Shown here in pieces: positions 1 to 8,899 of a stretch of DNA of 64,000 bases. The notes beneath the pieces are model-generated. The model did not search any database, was not told where the DNA came from, and was given only the letters and a program-made list of their open reading frames with translations. This DNA comes from Streptomyces sp. NBC_00461 (GTDB taxonomy: Bacteria; Actinomycetota; Actinomycetes; Streptomycetales; Streptomycetaceae), in NCBI RefSeq assembly GCF_036013935.1, contig NZ_CP107902.1, positions 3,505,001 through 3,569,000 on the forward strand, given 5' to 3'. How positions within the stretch are numbered: position 1 is the stretch's first letter; every line of letters begins with the position of its first letter. Position numbers and translations under genes: made by a program.

Positions 1-433
1 GATGCGGTGCCGAGGCTGTCGTACCCGTCCCCGTCCCCATCCCTGCGCCCATCCCCATCCCCGTCCCTGTTTCCGGCCTGCCAGTGCGCCGGAAGGCCGA
101 CGTCCCCCGCGACAGGTCGTGGCCGATCGACACCGCGTCGAGATCCGCCGAGGTCCGGTTCTGCCCCTCGCGCGTCTCCGAACGGACCTTGAGCCTGCCC
201 TGCACGATGACGGGGTCGCCCACATTGAGCGACGACGACACGTTCAGGGCCAGCTGGCGGTTCGCCCACACCGTGAAGAAGCTGGTGTGACCGTCGGTCC
301 ACTCGTTCTTCTCCCGGTCCAGATAGCGCGCGGTCACCGCCAGCCGGAACCGCGCCGAAGGTCCCGACGCCAGCTCCCGGAACACCGGCTGCGTCGCCAC
401 GTTCCCCACGGCACAGATGGTCGTCTCGTTCAT
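1..433 (-). CDS. ssb: single-stranded DNA-binding protein, 3' end outside window
   Basis: Binds single-stranded DNA during replication, repair or natural transformation. The protein opens MNETTICAVGNV and continues through an OB-fold with the family pattern FRLAVTARY...FFTVWANRQLALNVSSSLNVGDPVIVQGRL (interrupted here), then a low-complexity tail of Met-Gly and Thr-Gly dipeptides that leaves the window before any stop. The ATG at 433 is the only sensible start. The N-terminal motif and the neighbouring dynamin genes fit the shorter SsbB-type paralogue of Streptomyces rather than the replicative SsbA, but the C-terminal acidic tip that would distinguish them is not visible. Confidence 0.9.
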   Translation of the reverse strand, partial: MNETTICAVGNVATQPVFRELASGPSARFRLAVTARYLDREKNEWTDGHTSFFTVWANRQLALNVSSSLNVGDPVIVQGRLKVRSETREGQNRTSADLDAVSIGHDLSRGTSAFRRTGRPETGTGMGMGAGMGTGTGTTASAPH

Positions 434-756
434 CACGAACCCCTCCCTCGCCCGGCCGCCGAGGCCGGACGGACATGCCGACGGGCCCGTCCCGTACGGC
501 TGCGTCTGCCGCCGCGACCGCGCCCCTCGCGATCGCCGCACAACCAGACTGCCTCCGCCGGGCTGAGCCCGCTGAGCCCTGTGGACCGCCCCCCACCTGT
601 GGAAAACTCCGTCACCCGGACGAGTGGCGCCAGGACGCCCCTGACGAGTGATGACCCACCGATGGCCCCGCCGTCACGCTCAGAGAGACACCGTCCCCCT
701 CCGGGAACCATCGCCCCATTCGGGCCGTCGGGCACCCTCCCCCACAGGCCCCCGAG
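434..756. other. intergenic region between ssb and dynB
   Basis: No credible gene. It should hold the ssb promoter on the minus strand and the 3' end of the dynamin operon. Two weak TGTGGA-type words (580-607) resemble DnaA-box halves but are not convincing. I see no strong terminator hairpin. Confidence 0.5.
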
Positions 757-2898
757 TCACCGGGCCACGGCCCCCGCTCCCGTAACCCGCCCGTACTGCT
801 CCCGAACCTCCCGGTACCGCAGCAGCTCCGCCGCCACTGGATCCAGCACCCGGGCCCTCCCGCACCCGGCGGCCGCCTCCCGCAATCGCCGCTCCGCATC
901 GGTGCCGTAGCGCCGGGCCGGCCCGCGTGCGGCCATCCGGCAGCTCCACTCGACGAGCGGGCCGCCGACGATGCCGGTCAGCATCAGCAGCACCGGCACC
1001 CCCAGGTTCGGCACCATGAACCCGATGATCTGCCCCAACAGCCACAGCCCTCCGACGATTTGAAGGAGCGTCATGGCGGCCTGGGCCAGCACGGCCACGG
1101 GCCACCAGCCCGGTCGCGGTGGCCGGCCCGGCGGCAGACCCGCCCGTGCCGCCAGGTCGTCGAGCGCCTCCGGCAGCCCCTGGGAGCCACGTGCGGCCGC
1201 CTCGCGCACCGCCTGCGCCCACGGCGCGGGCAGCCCGGTGGAGGCCCGGTCGGCCAGCGTCCGTACCGCCTGCTCGACGCGCTGGCGCGCCGTGGCCTCC
1301 TCGTCCGCCTGGGAGCGCAACGGCAGCCGTCCCGTCGCCGGTTCGTACCGGTCCTGGTACCACCGCCACAGCCGCAGCCATGGGGTCCCGCACGCGCGGT
1401 TGGCGTTGCGCAGCCACGCGCGTTCGGCCGCCTCCCCCGCGGCGGAGGCCCCCACCGCGTCCGCGAGCCGGGCGGCGAACTCGTCGCGCGCCTCCTCGCT
1501 CAGACCGGTCCGCCGCCGCGTGGCGTACACGGGCCTGAGCCCCGCCGCCGCGCTGTCCAGATCGGCCGAGATCCGTCGCGCGGGAGCCCCGCGCTCCGCC
1601 ACGAACTGGCCGAGTGCCTCGCGCAGTTCACCGACGCCGTCGCCGGTGAGCGCGGACAGTGCGAGCACGGTGGCACCGGGTTCGCCGTACTCGCCCAGGG
1701 CGATCCCGTCCTCGTCGAGCAGCCGCCGAAGGTCGTCGAGGACCTGGTGGGTGGCCTCGCCGGGCAGCCGGTCGATCTGGTTCAGCACGACGAACATGAC
1801 TTCCGCGTGCCCCGCCATGGGCCGCAGATAGCGCTCGTGGAGCATGGCATCCGCGTACTTCTCGGGATCGACGACCCAGATGACGGCGTCGACGAGGGCC
1901 AGGACGCGGTCCACCTGCTCGCGGTGCTGTACGGCCGCCGAGTCGTGGTCGGGCAGGTCGACCAGGACGAGCCCGCGCAACTGGGCCTCGGCCTCCGGGT
2001 TCTGCAACGGGCGCCGCCGCAGCCGGGGCGGAATGCCGAGCCGCTCGATGAGGCTGGCCGCGCCGTCGCTCCAACTGCACGCGATGGGCGTCGCCGTGGT
2101 GGGCCGCCGTACGCCGGTCTCCGAAATGGGAACCCCGGCCAGCGCGTTGAAGAGCTGCGACTTGCCGCTGCCCGTCGCGCCCGCGATGGCGACGACGGTG
2201 TGCTGCCCGGAGAGCCTGCGCCGCGCCGCGGCCTCGTCGAGCACCCGGCCGGCCTCCGCGAGCGTCCGGCTGTCGAGCCGAGCGCGCGAGAGCCCGACGA
2301 GTTCCCGCAGCGCCTCCAGTCGCGACCGCAGGGGGGCGTCGTACGCGAGGGGGCCCACGCTCTGGGCAGCACTGTGCACGCGGGTCTCCACCACGGCGAC
2401 GTGCTCGGCGCCCGCGCCCTCTTCGGTCACGCGTCGCGCGATCAGCCCGTCGTCCCAGGCACCCGCGGGGTCCGTACGACCGCCCGCGCGGTCGTCCGTA
2501 CGACCGTCCGAGCGCCTGTCCGTACGACTGCCGGCGTCCCCGCCCTCCACGCGCGCCTCCACGCGCGCGTGGTCGTCGTTCCCGTGTGTGTCGGCCGTGC
2601 CCGAACCGCCACCACCCTCGGACTCGTCGCCCACAGCGTCACCCTCTGCAGGCAGCCCCTTCCCACGTTTCCCGCCCTTACGGCCCTTCCCGCCCTTTCC
2701 GGAGGTGCCCCCATCGGGGAGGCGCTCTTCGGAACGCCCACCCCCGGCACCCTGTTCACCCGCATGATCGACGCGCTCCGCATGATCGGCGCGTTCCGCG
2801 TGATCGGCGTGTTCCGCGTGATCGGCGTGTTCCGTGCGATCCGCAGGGCTCTTACGGTCCGTATGGTCCGTGTGGTCCTGGTCAGTGACGGCAGTCAC
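757..2898 (-). CDS. dynB: dynamin-like GTPase DynB, membrane-bound
   Basis: Dynamin-like GTPase, predicted membrane partner of DynA at sporulation septa. The 713-aa protein has a disordered N-terminus (about residues 1-170) rich in HADHAE-type repeats and Gly/Lys, a P-loop GATGSGKS at about 240-247, a G3-like DLPDHD and G4-like NQID motif, and two hydrophobic segments near the C-terminus (about 600-665) expected to cross the membrane. The GTG start at 2898 follows GAAGGAGAGG and lies 3 nt after the dynA stop, so the two are co-transcribed and probably coupled. In S. venezuelae such a pair stabilises FtsZ rings during sporulation. The long acidic/His-rich N-terminal extension is the variable part. 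Confidence 0.85.
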   Translation of the reverse strand: MTAVTDQDHTDHTDRKSPADRTEHADHAEHADHAERADHAERVDHAGEQGAGGGRSEERLPDGGTSGKGGKGRKGGKRGKGLPAEGDAVGDESEGGGGSGTADTHGNDDHARVEARVEGGDAGSRTDRRSDGRTDDRAGGRTDPAGAWDDGLIARRVTEEGAGAEHVAVVETRVHSAAQSVGPLAYDAPLRSRLEALRELVGLSRARLDSRTLAEAGRVLDEAAARRRLSGQHTVVAIAGATGSGKSQLFNALAGVPISETGVRRPTTATPIACSWSDGAASLIERLGIPPRLRRRPLQNPEAEAQLRGLVLVDLPDHDSAAVQHREQVDRVLALVDAVIWVVDPEKYADAMLHERYLRPMAGHAEVMFVVLNQIDRLPGEATHQVLDDLRRLLDEDGIALGEYGEPGATVLALSALTGDGVGELREALGQFVAERGAPARRISADLDSAAAGLRPVYATRRRTGLSEEARDEFAARLADAVGASAAGEAAERAWLRNANRACGTPWLRLWRWYQDRYEPATGRLPLRSQADEEATARQRVEQAVRTLADRASTGLPAPWAQAVREAAARGSQGLPEALDDLAARAGLPPGRPPRPGWWPVAVLAQAAMTLLQIVGGLWLLGQIIGFMVPNLGVPVLLMLTGIVGGPLVEWSCRMAARGPARRYGTDAERRLREAAAGCGRARVLDPVAAELLRYREVREQYGRVTGAGAVAR
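2765..2835. repeat. 18-bp imperfect tandem repeat inside dynB
   Basis: Repeats of the word GTGATCGGCGTGTTCCGC, with decayed copies on both sides, encode HADHAE-like units in the disordered N-terminus of DynB. In-frame length variation between strains is likely. Confidence 0.7.
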
Positions 2899-2901
2899 CG
2901 G

Positions 2902-4509
2902 TCACCTCTCCTTCTGCAGTACGGACAGCGCGGCGATGAGTTCGGCCTGGGGTTCGGGGTGGACGTCGAGGGCGTCGAGCGGCGCGAGACGGCGCTCCCG
3001 TTCGGTGTGCATCACCCGGTCGACGTGCTCGGCGAGCAGCCGCCCGCCCCGGTCCCGCAGCCGCAACGCCCCGTGGGCGCCGATCCGCTCGGCGAGTCCC
3101 TCACCGGCCGAGCGCGCCCGGCGGCCGCCCAGCAGCACGGTGGCGACAAGGACGGCGACGACCTCCGGGTCCGGCGCGACATTGCGGTCGAGGTCACGGA
3201 CCTCCTCCTCGGCGAACTCCTCAAGCTCGCGCCGCCACCTCCGCACGGCCATCCCGATGCGGTGCTCGGCGCTCTCCAGGGACGGGTCGCGGTCCGTCAG
3301 CTCCGGGGCGAGCGCCGCGGGTTCGCGTCGCCAGGCCTCCTCGACGCGCTCGTCGGCGGCCGTGACGGCGCACAGCAGGAGGGAGGCCAGGCTCTCCACG
3401 AGCGCCTCCAGCAGCTCACCGGCGGCGCAGTCGAGCGGAAATGCGCGCCACCGCTTCAGCGCGTCCCCGGCGAGCACGGCACCGGCCTGCAACCGCCCTC
3501 GTACGCGCGCGTGCTCGCTGTCGTACGCCGAGTCGACGGCTGAGGTGAGCCGGAGAGCGGCCGCGTACTGGGCGGCGGCGGCGCTTGCGAGTTCGGGCAT
3601 GCGGGCCTTGAGGGAGTTGAGCATCCCGTGTGCGGTACGGACCATGGCGTGCTGGCGGGCGGCCGGGTCCTGCGCCAGGTGGACCAGCCAGGTCCGCAGC
3701 GAGGCCACGGCGCTGGCCGGCAGCAGCCCGCTTCCCCAGGCGGACTCGGGCAGTTCGGGCACCGTGAAGCGCGGTACGTCGCCGAGACCGGCCTTGGTGA
3801 GCAGCGCGCCGTACTGCCGGGACACCTCGGACACGACCTGGTGCGGCACCCGGTCGAGCACCGTCACGAGCGTGGCGTCGTACTCCTTGGCGGTACGCAG
3901 CAGATGCCAGGGGACGGCGTCGGCGTACCGGGCGGCCGTGGTCACCATGACCCAGATGTCGGCCGCGCAGACGAGTTCGGCGGCCAGGACTCGATTGTCG
4001 GCCACCAGGGAGTCGATGTCGGGGGCGTCCAGGAGGGCGAGGCCGCGCGGCATCGTGTCGGCGGTCTCGACGCGCACCACGCGCGCGGGGTCCTCTCCCG
4101 GGAGCAACAGGTCGTCCCCGCCTTCCTGATGGGGAACCCACACGCGCGTGAGATCGGGCAGCACCCTCATCCCGCTGAACCAGTGATGGTCCTCCGGATG
4201 GCACACCAGTACCGGCGTCCGCGTGGTCGGCCGCAGCACGCCCGCCTCGCTGACCCGCCGCCCGACAAGGGAGTTGACGAGAGTCGACTTGCCGGCTCCC
4301 GTAGAGCCGCCCACGACGGCCAGAAGCGGCGCTTCGGGCTCCTTCAACCGGGGCACCAGATAGTCGTCGAGTTGCGCGAGCAGTTCGTCGCGGTTGGCAC
4401 GCGCGCGTGGAGCCCCCGCCAGGGGCAGCGGGAAGCGTGCGGCGGCGACACGGTCGCGCAGGGCGGATAGTGCGTCGAGCAGCTGAGGCCGTACGTCCAA
4501 GGTCACCAC
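2902..4509 (-). CDS. dynA: dynamin-like GTPase DynA
   Basis: First gene of the dynamin pair. The 535-aa protein has an N-terminal GTPase domain with P-loop GGSTGAGKS at about 67-75, the G3-type stretch LLDAPDIDS and a switch region LRPTTRTPV that mirrors VRRPTTATP of DynB. A long helical region without clear transmembrane helices follows, so it is probably recruited to the membrane by DynB. I chose GTG at 4509, giving [10 protein letters not shown], which matches the start I recall for Streptomyces orthologues; no good Shine-Dalgarno precedes it. An ATG at 4548 would add 13 residues. The gene ends 3 nt before dynB. Confidence 0.85.
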   Translation of the reverse strand: MVTLDVRPQLLDALSALRDRVAAARFPLPLAGAPRARANRDELLAQLDDYLVPRLKEPEAPLLAVVGGSTGAGKSTLVNSLVGRRVSEAGVLRPTTRTPVLVCHPEDHHWFSGMRVLPDLTRVWVPHQEGGDDLLLPGEDPARVVRVETADTMPRGLALLDAPDIDSLVADNRVLAAELVCAADIWVMVTTAARYADAVPWHLLRTAKEYDATLVTVLDRVPHQVVSEVSRQYGALLTKAGLGDVPRFTVPELPESAWGSGLLPASAVASLRTWLVHLAQDPAARQHAMVRTAHGMLNSLKARMPELASAAAAQYAAALRLTSAVDSAYDSEHARVRGRLQAGAVLAGDALKRWRAFPLDCAAGELLEALVESLASLLLCAVTAADERVEEAWRREPAALAPELTDRDPSLESAEHRIGMAVRRWRRELEEFAEEEVRDLDRNVAPDPEVVAVLVATVLLGGRRARSAGEGLAERIGAHGALRLRDRGGRLLAEHVDRVMHTERERRLAPLDALDVHPEPQAELIAALSVLQKER

Positions 4510-4830
4510 ATGCGAAGAATGCCCAATTTTAGGGGAATTCTGAAGCATATGAGCATGTCTGCGCGCCGATAGGACACAAGGGACGGAAGGGATGACTGGG
4601 ACGCAGGCACAGTCCAGGCATAACGAGTGCACAACACCCGGTGCGTGAGAGCCCAAAAGCGATGCACGATTCGTACCTGCCTGCGATTATCAGGACCGCT
4701 TCACCGAACCTCCACATCGAGCCACGGAGGCGAAGCAACAGGGACATGGACGCAGGAGCCCTATCCTTGTCCCCGGCAACGTCACGGTTCGGCCCACACC
4801 CGGCCACCCACGACAGAGGCCACACACCCG
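4510..4830. other. intergenic promoter region between dynA and tRNA-Arg
   Basis: No gene seen. A local AT-rich stretch at 4520-4560, including TTTTAGGGGAATTC, is the likely dynA promoter on the minus strand. The right part should carry the tRNA promoter. Confidence 0.5.
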
Positions 4831-4903
4831 GCCCCCGTAGCTCAGTGGATAGAGCAGGCGCCTTCTAAGCGCTTGGCCGCAGGTTCGAGTCCTGCCGGGG
4901 GCG
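4831..4903 (+). tRNA. tRNA-Arg (anticodon TCT)
   Basis: Complete cloverleaf: acceptor GCCCCCG pairs with CGGGGGC, the anticodon stem GGCGC/GCGCT encloses loop CTTCTAA with anticodon TCT, and the T arm is GCAGG-TTCGAGT-CCTGC. No CCA is encoded. The 3' part from 4858 is supplied by the integrated element, which restores the gene on integration; the displaced native 3' end lies at 27187-27249. Confidence 0.95.
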
Positions 4904-4920
4904 CACGTCTCCGCCCTCCC
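4858..4920 (+). repeat. left attachment site (63-bp direct repeat)
   Basis: Identical base for base to 27187-27249. It begins inside the anticodon stem of the tRNA and ends in the first arm of the terminator. Upstream of 4858 the copies diverge, which marks the core boundary. Confidence 0.95.
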
Positions 4921-4937
4921 TTTGGGAGGGCATTTTT
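4913..4937 (+). terminator. terminator downstream of tRNA-Arg
   Basis: 8-bp stem GCCCTCCC/GGGAGGGC with a TTT loop, followed by ATTTTT. The left arm belongs to the att repeat; loop and right arm belong to the element, which therefore carries its own replacement terminator. Confidence 0.85.
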
Positions 4938-5048
4938 GCTGCTCAGAGCACGTTTCACCCGCCACGCCGAAGCCCCGGGCACTCCCCCGACGATCAAGGG
5001 AAGGTTCCGGGGCTGTCCGGCTGTCACCGGGTTTTCGCGGGTGGCCCT

Positions 5049-5065
5049 GTCGAATACGTGTCGAA
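5049..5065 (+). promoter_or_regulatory. possible integrase arm-type site (left)
   Basis: GTCGAATACGTGTCGAA matches 27100-27116 with one mismatch and in the same orientation. In the circular form the two copies would flank the core at about 84 and 128 bp, the arrangement of arm sites for a tyrosine recombinase. Inference from position and repetition only. Confidence 0.5.
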
Positions 5066-5082
5066 ATTCTTGGCGCGAAGCC

Positions 5083-6477
5083 TCAGTCGGTGTCGGCCGA
5101 CTCGGGGAGATCTCCGGCAGCCTCCAGGCGCCGTTTCAGGTCAGGCAGCTGCCCCTCGACGCACCGCGCGTAAGTGGCCAACAGCACCGGCACGCTGTTC
5201 CCGGCCCATTCGGCCACCTGGGCAGGTGGGATCCCGTCGTTGAGCCACTTCGTGAGGCGCGTGTGCCGGTTGTCGTACACCCGCCTCCCCGTGGGCGAGT
5301 CGAAGACGTGCGGGGGCAGGACGGCCTTGCGCGCACTGCGCCAAGCCCGGCGGATGACCGAGCCCGCGAGGATGCCACCTGTCTCCCCCTGGAACAGCAG
5401 ATCACCTGGCTTGAGCTGTTCATCCTCGATGTGCTGCCGCAGGATGCGCGTCAGGGCGGGATGCCCCGGCACGGTGCGCGTCTCGCCCTCGGCACGGCCC
5501 TTCAGGTCGCGTTCCTCGTGGATCTCTCCGGTGTCGGTCCACTGCTTGCCGACTTCCGGAGTCGCCGTGTGGATCAGCAGCTCGCACCACTGGTCCCTGA
5601 CGTCGGAAGCGGGAAGCGTCACGTCCTGCACCCGCATGGCTACGGCTTCCTCCGGCCGCAGAGCGCAGTAGTACAGCGTGGCGAAGAACGCGTGCAGCCG
5701 ATTCCCTCCACGCGGCCGGCGGCGAATCCAGTCGAGGAGTGCCGCCGCCTGGTCCGTGTTCATCAAGGACCGCTTGTCCACGGCATTGCTGGTCTTGGTG
5801 ACAGTCGTCGACTCCTTCCCCTTGGGGAGAGGGTTGGTCCGCAGGATGCGCCGCCTGATCCCATGCTTCATGACGACGTTGAGGATCCGGCGGTGGCGCT
5901 TCCTGGACCAGGCCGCCGCCTGCTTACCGTCGAGGCGCGTGTCGACGGCTCGCAGGACCTCATCGACCCTTTCCGCCTCCTCCCAGGCCGAGACCGGCAG
6001 GGAGTTGCGCTCCACCCATCTGAGGATCGTCACCACGTCTCGCGGGGCGTCCTCACGGCGGGTCGCATTGAACGCCCATTCGCGCAGCGCGGTCCGCACG
6101 GCCACCGGCGTGAACTGGGTCGGTTGGACCCGCAGCAGTGCGATGGTGACCGCTGTCAGGGTCTTGGCGATGTTCTTACGGCTGTTGCCCCCGAGCTCCG
6201 GCCAGCGGGCATCCACATACCCAACGGCGAACGCGTACCAGGTCATCGAAGCCGACTTGGAGCGGTGGGACACCGGCAGCCCGGTGGCGATGACGAAGGC
6301 CTCGCCCTTCCCCATTGCCCGGATCAGTTCGGAGCGGAAGCCCTCAGCGAGTGCGACGGTACTGAAGGGCTCACGCCAGCGCTTGCCTGCGACCTCCCAA
6401 CGCACGGTGTACGTGGTCTTTCGGGCGCCCTTGTACGTGAGGATCTTGTACACCTTCACGTCGTACGTGGTCTCCAT
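5083..6477 (-). CDS. int: tyrosine-type site-specific integrase
   Basis: Catalyses integration of the element into tRNA-Arg and, with Xis, its excision. The 464-aa protein has an N-terminal DNA-binding/SAM-like region (about 1-240) and a C-terminal catalytic domain. Visible catalytic residues are Arg274 in ALRPEEAVAM, the YDNRHTRL box (Arg404, His405) and nucleophile Tyr436 in LLATYARC. The box usually written AGHS reads AGNS (Asn427), a change seen in many actinobacterial integrases. The ATG at 6477 overlaps the xis stop by 1 nt (TGATG), so int, xis and rep form one coupled unit. It ends 163 bp from the att core, as expected. Confidence 0.95.
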   Translation of the reverse strand: METTYDVKVYKILTYKGARKTTYTVRWEVAGKRWREPFSTVALAEGFRSELIRAMGKGEAFVIATGLPVSHRSKSASMTWYAFAVGYVDARWPELGGNSRKNIAKTLTAVTIALLRVQPTQFTPVAVRTALREWAFNATRREDAPRDVVTILRWVERNSLPVSAWEEAERVDEVLRAVDTRLDGKQAAAWSRKRHRRILNVVMKHGIRRRILRTNPLPKGKESTTVTKTSNAVDKRSLMNTDQAAALLDWIRRRPRGGNRLHAFFATLYYCALRPEEAVAMRVQDVTLPASDVRDQWCELLIHTATPEVGKQWTDTGEIHEERDLKGRAEGETRTVPGHPALTRILRQHIEDEQLKPGDLLFQGETGGILAGSVIRRAWRSARKAVLPPHVFDSPTGRRVYDNRHTRLTKWLNDGIPPAQVAEWAGNSVPVLLATYARCVEGQLPDLKRRLEAAGDLPESADTD

Positions 6478-6674
6478 CAGGCGGCGTCCTCACGGTCGTC
6501 GAGCCAGTGGTCGAGATCGCTCCGCCGGATCCTGAGGTCGCCGTTCGGGAGCTTGATGCAGCGGGGCGCACGGCGTTTGGCGCGCCAGTCGTAGAAGGTC
6601 GAGCGCGAGACGGCCAGTTCGTCGCAGACCTCCGCGAGGGTGAGCATGGTGCGTGACCGGATGGCCGTGGTCAT
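6477..6674 (-). CDS. xis: excisionase, MerR-type helix-turn-helix (Xis)
   Basis: Directionality factor for excision. The 65-aa protein is a single winged helix-turn-helix of the MerR/excisionase (HTH_17) type: LTLAEVCDELAVSRSTFYDW is the helix-turn-helix, followed by the wing PRCIKLPNGDLRIRRSDLD. It sits between rep and int with an ATGA overlap to the rep stop and a 1-nt overlap to int, so its level is probably tied to both. Confidence 0.9.
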   Translation of the reverse strand: MTTAIRSRTMLTLAEVCDELAVSRSTFYDWRAKRRAPRCIKLPNGDLRIRRSDLDHWLDDREDAA

Positions 6675-8080
6675 TCCGTGCTCCCTTCGGTCAGGAGGGC
6701 GTCGCGGGCGGTCTCGCGGTTGGTCTGGAGGTCGCGGGCGATGGTCGCAGCGAGGGCGGCTTCGCCGGGTGTGTGGCCGTGGCCGGCGTACTGCCAGTCG
6801 GTCAGCACGAGGACGGTGTCCGGCTCGCGGTCGTCCAAGCCGAGGACGGAAGCCTCCTGTGCGGCGCGGTAGTCGGCGCGTTCCTGGCGGAGGGCGGCGA
6901 GGGTGGTGGAGTACATGCGCGACTTGGACGAGAAGTGCCCGCGGAAGCCGAGCATGTGTGCCCAGGCCCAGAGGCGCCGGTCCGGATAGAGGCTGTCCAG
7001 GTCGCGGCACGCAGTGATGAGCCATCGGGTGTGGTCGGGCACTTGGTGACGGTCGAGTTCGGCGAGTTCGCCGATACGGCGGTCCAAAGTGCCGGTGTTC
7101 TCGGCGGCCTTGGTGGCGTACTTGGCCACGTACGAGGCGACTGCCTGTTCGGTGATGTCGGAGCCGTCGCCGAAGGCTTTGACCGGGCGGACGTCGAGCT
7201 GTCGGCCCCATCGGAATGTTCGGCCGGGTTGGTCGTCGGCAGCCGGGACCGAGACGGACGTGTAAGAGTGCGCGGCAGCGGCACGTATCGCATCCGTGAG
7301 CAGGTCGACGGTGGCCCAGGCGGGAGGCGGTGTCCCGGGACCCTCGGGGCCGTCGAGGCGTACGACTGCATGGAAGTGGAGGGCCCCGCGCTTCTGGAAC
7401 TCGGCGACCTTGCCGTACGAGACACGCAGGTGGTCACCGAGTTCCCGACGGGCCAGGCCGCCGCGGGCAGCGAGTTCGCGGCGGAGCCGGGTGGTGAAGC
7501 GCTGCCAGAGCTGGCCGGCGTGGTTGTTGAACAGAACGGCGCCCGCGTAGTCGTAGGTGTTCGGGTCGAGGGCGGTGCCCAACTCCGGGGCGTCGGAGGC
7601 ATGTCGGGTGCCGCAGCGGCAGGAGCTCCCGTGATCGGGCCGGTTGTGGACCGGGCCGAACGAGGGGGCCGTGAGGGTGGCGAAGACGCGCGGGTGATCG
7701 CGGACGGCGGCGGGAATGTCTCGGCGGTCGTCCCCTGCGAGGCCGGTGCGGATCAGGTGGTAGGTGTCGCCCGCGTAGGTCCAGGCGCAGGACGGGCAGC
7801 GGGAGGCACGGCGGTTGCCGCAGGCAAGGCGCAGGCGTCCGCCCGGCTCGCTCTCGGTGGAGTAGTGGTGCAGCGTCTCGCCGGTGGTCTTGTCCTTGGT
7901 GAGCGTCCAGCCGGTCAGGTGGATCGGGTCGGAGCAGCCGCCGGTGCGGCGGATCTGGTCTTCCCAGCGGAGGTAGTCGGAGGCCGAGGCCACCCGGAGG
8001 ATGTCTCCGAGGGTGATCGGGTCGAGCGATTGGGCGGGCGTGGGCATCTTCAGTGCCGCAGGTGGGGCCCGGTGGGCCAT
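6671..8080 (-). CDS. repSA: RepSA-like replication initiator, HUH family
   Basis: Starts rolling-circle replication of the excised element. The 469-aa protein carries the HUH motif ALHFHAVVRL (His235 and His237) and the catalytic tyrosine motif SYVAKYATK (Tyr317/Tyr321). Upstream are Cys pairs (CGNRRASRCPSCAW, about 87-99) that may bind zinc. I chose ATG 8080 (MAHRAPPAAL), preceded by GGAAGG at moderate distance; the open frame continues upstream but without family-like sequence. The double-strand origin is expected in or beside this gene; I could not place it. Confidence 0.9.
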   Translation of the reverse strand: MAHRAPPAALKMPTPAQSLDPITLGDILRVASASDYLRWEDQIRRTGGCSDPIHLTGWTLTKDKTTGETLHHYSTESEPGGRLRLACGNRRASRCPSCAWTYAGDTYHLIRTGLAGDDRRDIPAAVRDHPRVFATLTAPSFGPVHNRPDHGSSCRCGTRHASDAPELGTALDPNTYDYAGAVLFNNHAGQLWQRFTTRLRRELAARGGLARRELGDHLRVSYGKVAEFQKRGALHFHAVVRLDGPEGPGTPPPAWATVDLLTDAIRAAAAHSYTSVSVPAADDQPGRTFRWGRQLDVRPVKAFGDGSDITEQAVASYVAKYATKAAENTGTLDRRIGELAELDRHQVPDHTRWLITACRDLDSLYPDRRLWAWAHMLGFRGHFSSKSRMYSTTLAALRQERADYRAAQEASVLGLDDREPDTVLVLTDWQYAGHGHTPGEAALAATIARDLQTNRETARDALLTEGSTE

Positions 8081-8171
8081 GCTGGGGGTTCCTTCCGGTT
8101 GCGAGATCGATCGGTGGGGACGGCTCCCGGGCGGCGGATGCTTGGCGGTATCAGGGCCGCCCGGGGGCCGG

Positions 8172-8495
8172 TCAGCGTCGCTTGGCCTCGGAGGTGAGCA
8201 GGGAGCGCAGGACGACGGCGCAGACGGCGACGGACGCGCCGGTGACGGCGACCGCGAGGAGCATCGAGACGAGAACCGCGCCGACGACCAGGACCACGGC
8301 TGTACCGCCGGCGACCAGGGCAAGCACGGATCCCGGAGTGAGCTGCACCGTGGGCCGCGAGGACGCCGGGGCCGCGACCGGCGAGGCGACGGGAGCGGGC
8401 TGTTGCTGGATGACGGCGGTCGGCTCGATGCCCCGGGCGGGCGGGGTGAGGAGGCCGGTCGGCTGAGGCATGACCGGGATCTTGGGACGGAGCAT
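8172..8495 (-). CDS. small transfer-associated membrane protein (SpdA/SpdB-like)
   Basis: A 107-aa protein with a Pro/Gln/Ala-rich N-terminal half and a hydrophobic C-terminal half (about residues 56-98) that fits two membrane segments, ending in a basic tail. Its position between rep and further small transfer genes is that of the spd (plasmid spread) genes, which aid movement of the element within the recipient mycelium. Identity rests on context more than on sequence. Confidence 0.65.
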   Translation of the reverse strand: MLRPKIPVMPQPTGLLTPPARGIEPTAVIQQQPAPVASPVAAPASSRPTVQLTPGSVLALVAGGTAVVLVVGAVLVSMLLAVAVTGASVAVCAVVLRSLLTSEAKRR

Positions 8496-8518
8496 GGCGG
8501 ATCTCCTTTCTCAGGTGG

Positions 8519-8674
8519 CTACTTGACGGCGGTGTCGATGACGGGGGCGAGCAGGCTGTCGGCGATGAGGTAGCCGCCGAGGAGGAGGACCAAGACCAGC
8601 CAGAGCGGCGGGCGGAAGAGCTTGCAGCCGAGGTAGCCGACGACGGCGAGGGCGAACCAGAGCGGAACCTGCAT
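8519..8674 (-). CDS. 51-aa membrane protein in the transfer region
   Basis: Reads MQVPLWFALAVVGYLGCKLF and onward to a TAG stop at 8519. It is almost entirely hydrophobic with a short PPLW break, giving two membrane segments. ATG 8674 is preceded by GGAGACACC. It lies between two other small genes of the spd region with only 11-23 nt gaps, so it is very likely translated. No function is known to me. Confidence 0.65.
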   Translation of the reverse strand: MQVPLWFALAVVGYLGCKLFRPPLWLVLVLLLGGYLIADSLLAPVIDTAVK

Positions 8675-8685
8675 GGCGGTGTCTC

Positions 8686-8877
8686 CTAGCGGACGCGGCA
8701 GCGGTGGGTGCGGGCGGCGAGCTGGGCGGCGGTCTGGCTGGAGTAGTCGGCGGACCAGCCGCAGCGGTCGGCGGTGCAGACGGCGGCGTGCATGGTCCGG
8801 CCGTTGCGGTCGCGGTGGGTGCCGATCTGCACGGGGCCGATCCGCATCACCGAGTGGAAGTTGTCGCGAGCGGGCAT
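8686..8877 (-). CDS. 63-aa mobile element transfer protein
   Basis: Small basic protein with two Cys (VCTADRCGW), a C-terminal Cys, and several His, resembling the short 'mobile element transfer' proteins found next to spdB in AICEs and Streptomyces plasmids. No membrane segment. Role inferred from its fixed position between the 51-aa membrane protein and the DUF2637-type SpdB. Confidence 0.7.
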   Translation of the reverse strand: MPARDNFHSVMRIGPVQIGTHRDRNGRTMHAAVCTADRCGWSADYSSQTAAQLAARTHRCRVR

Positions 8878-8899
8878 GGCGGTGGTTCTCCCTTCGAGG

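Noticed and set aside
578..607. Two TGTGGA words as possible DnaA boxes near ssb
   Set aside because: Only two degenerate matches, wrong gene context for an origin, and no clustering.
1060..3543. 827-codon plus-strand open frame across dynB and dynA
   Set aside because: It is antisense to two clear GTPase genes, has Arg/Gly/Pro-biased composition and no family motifs; a product of high GC at third codon positions.
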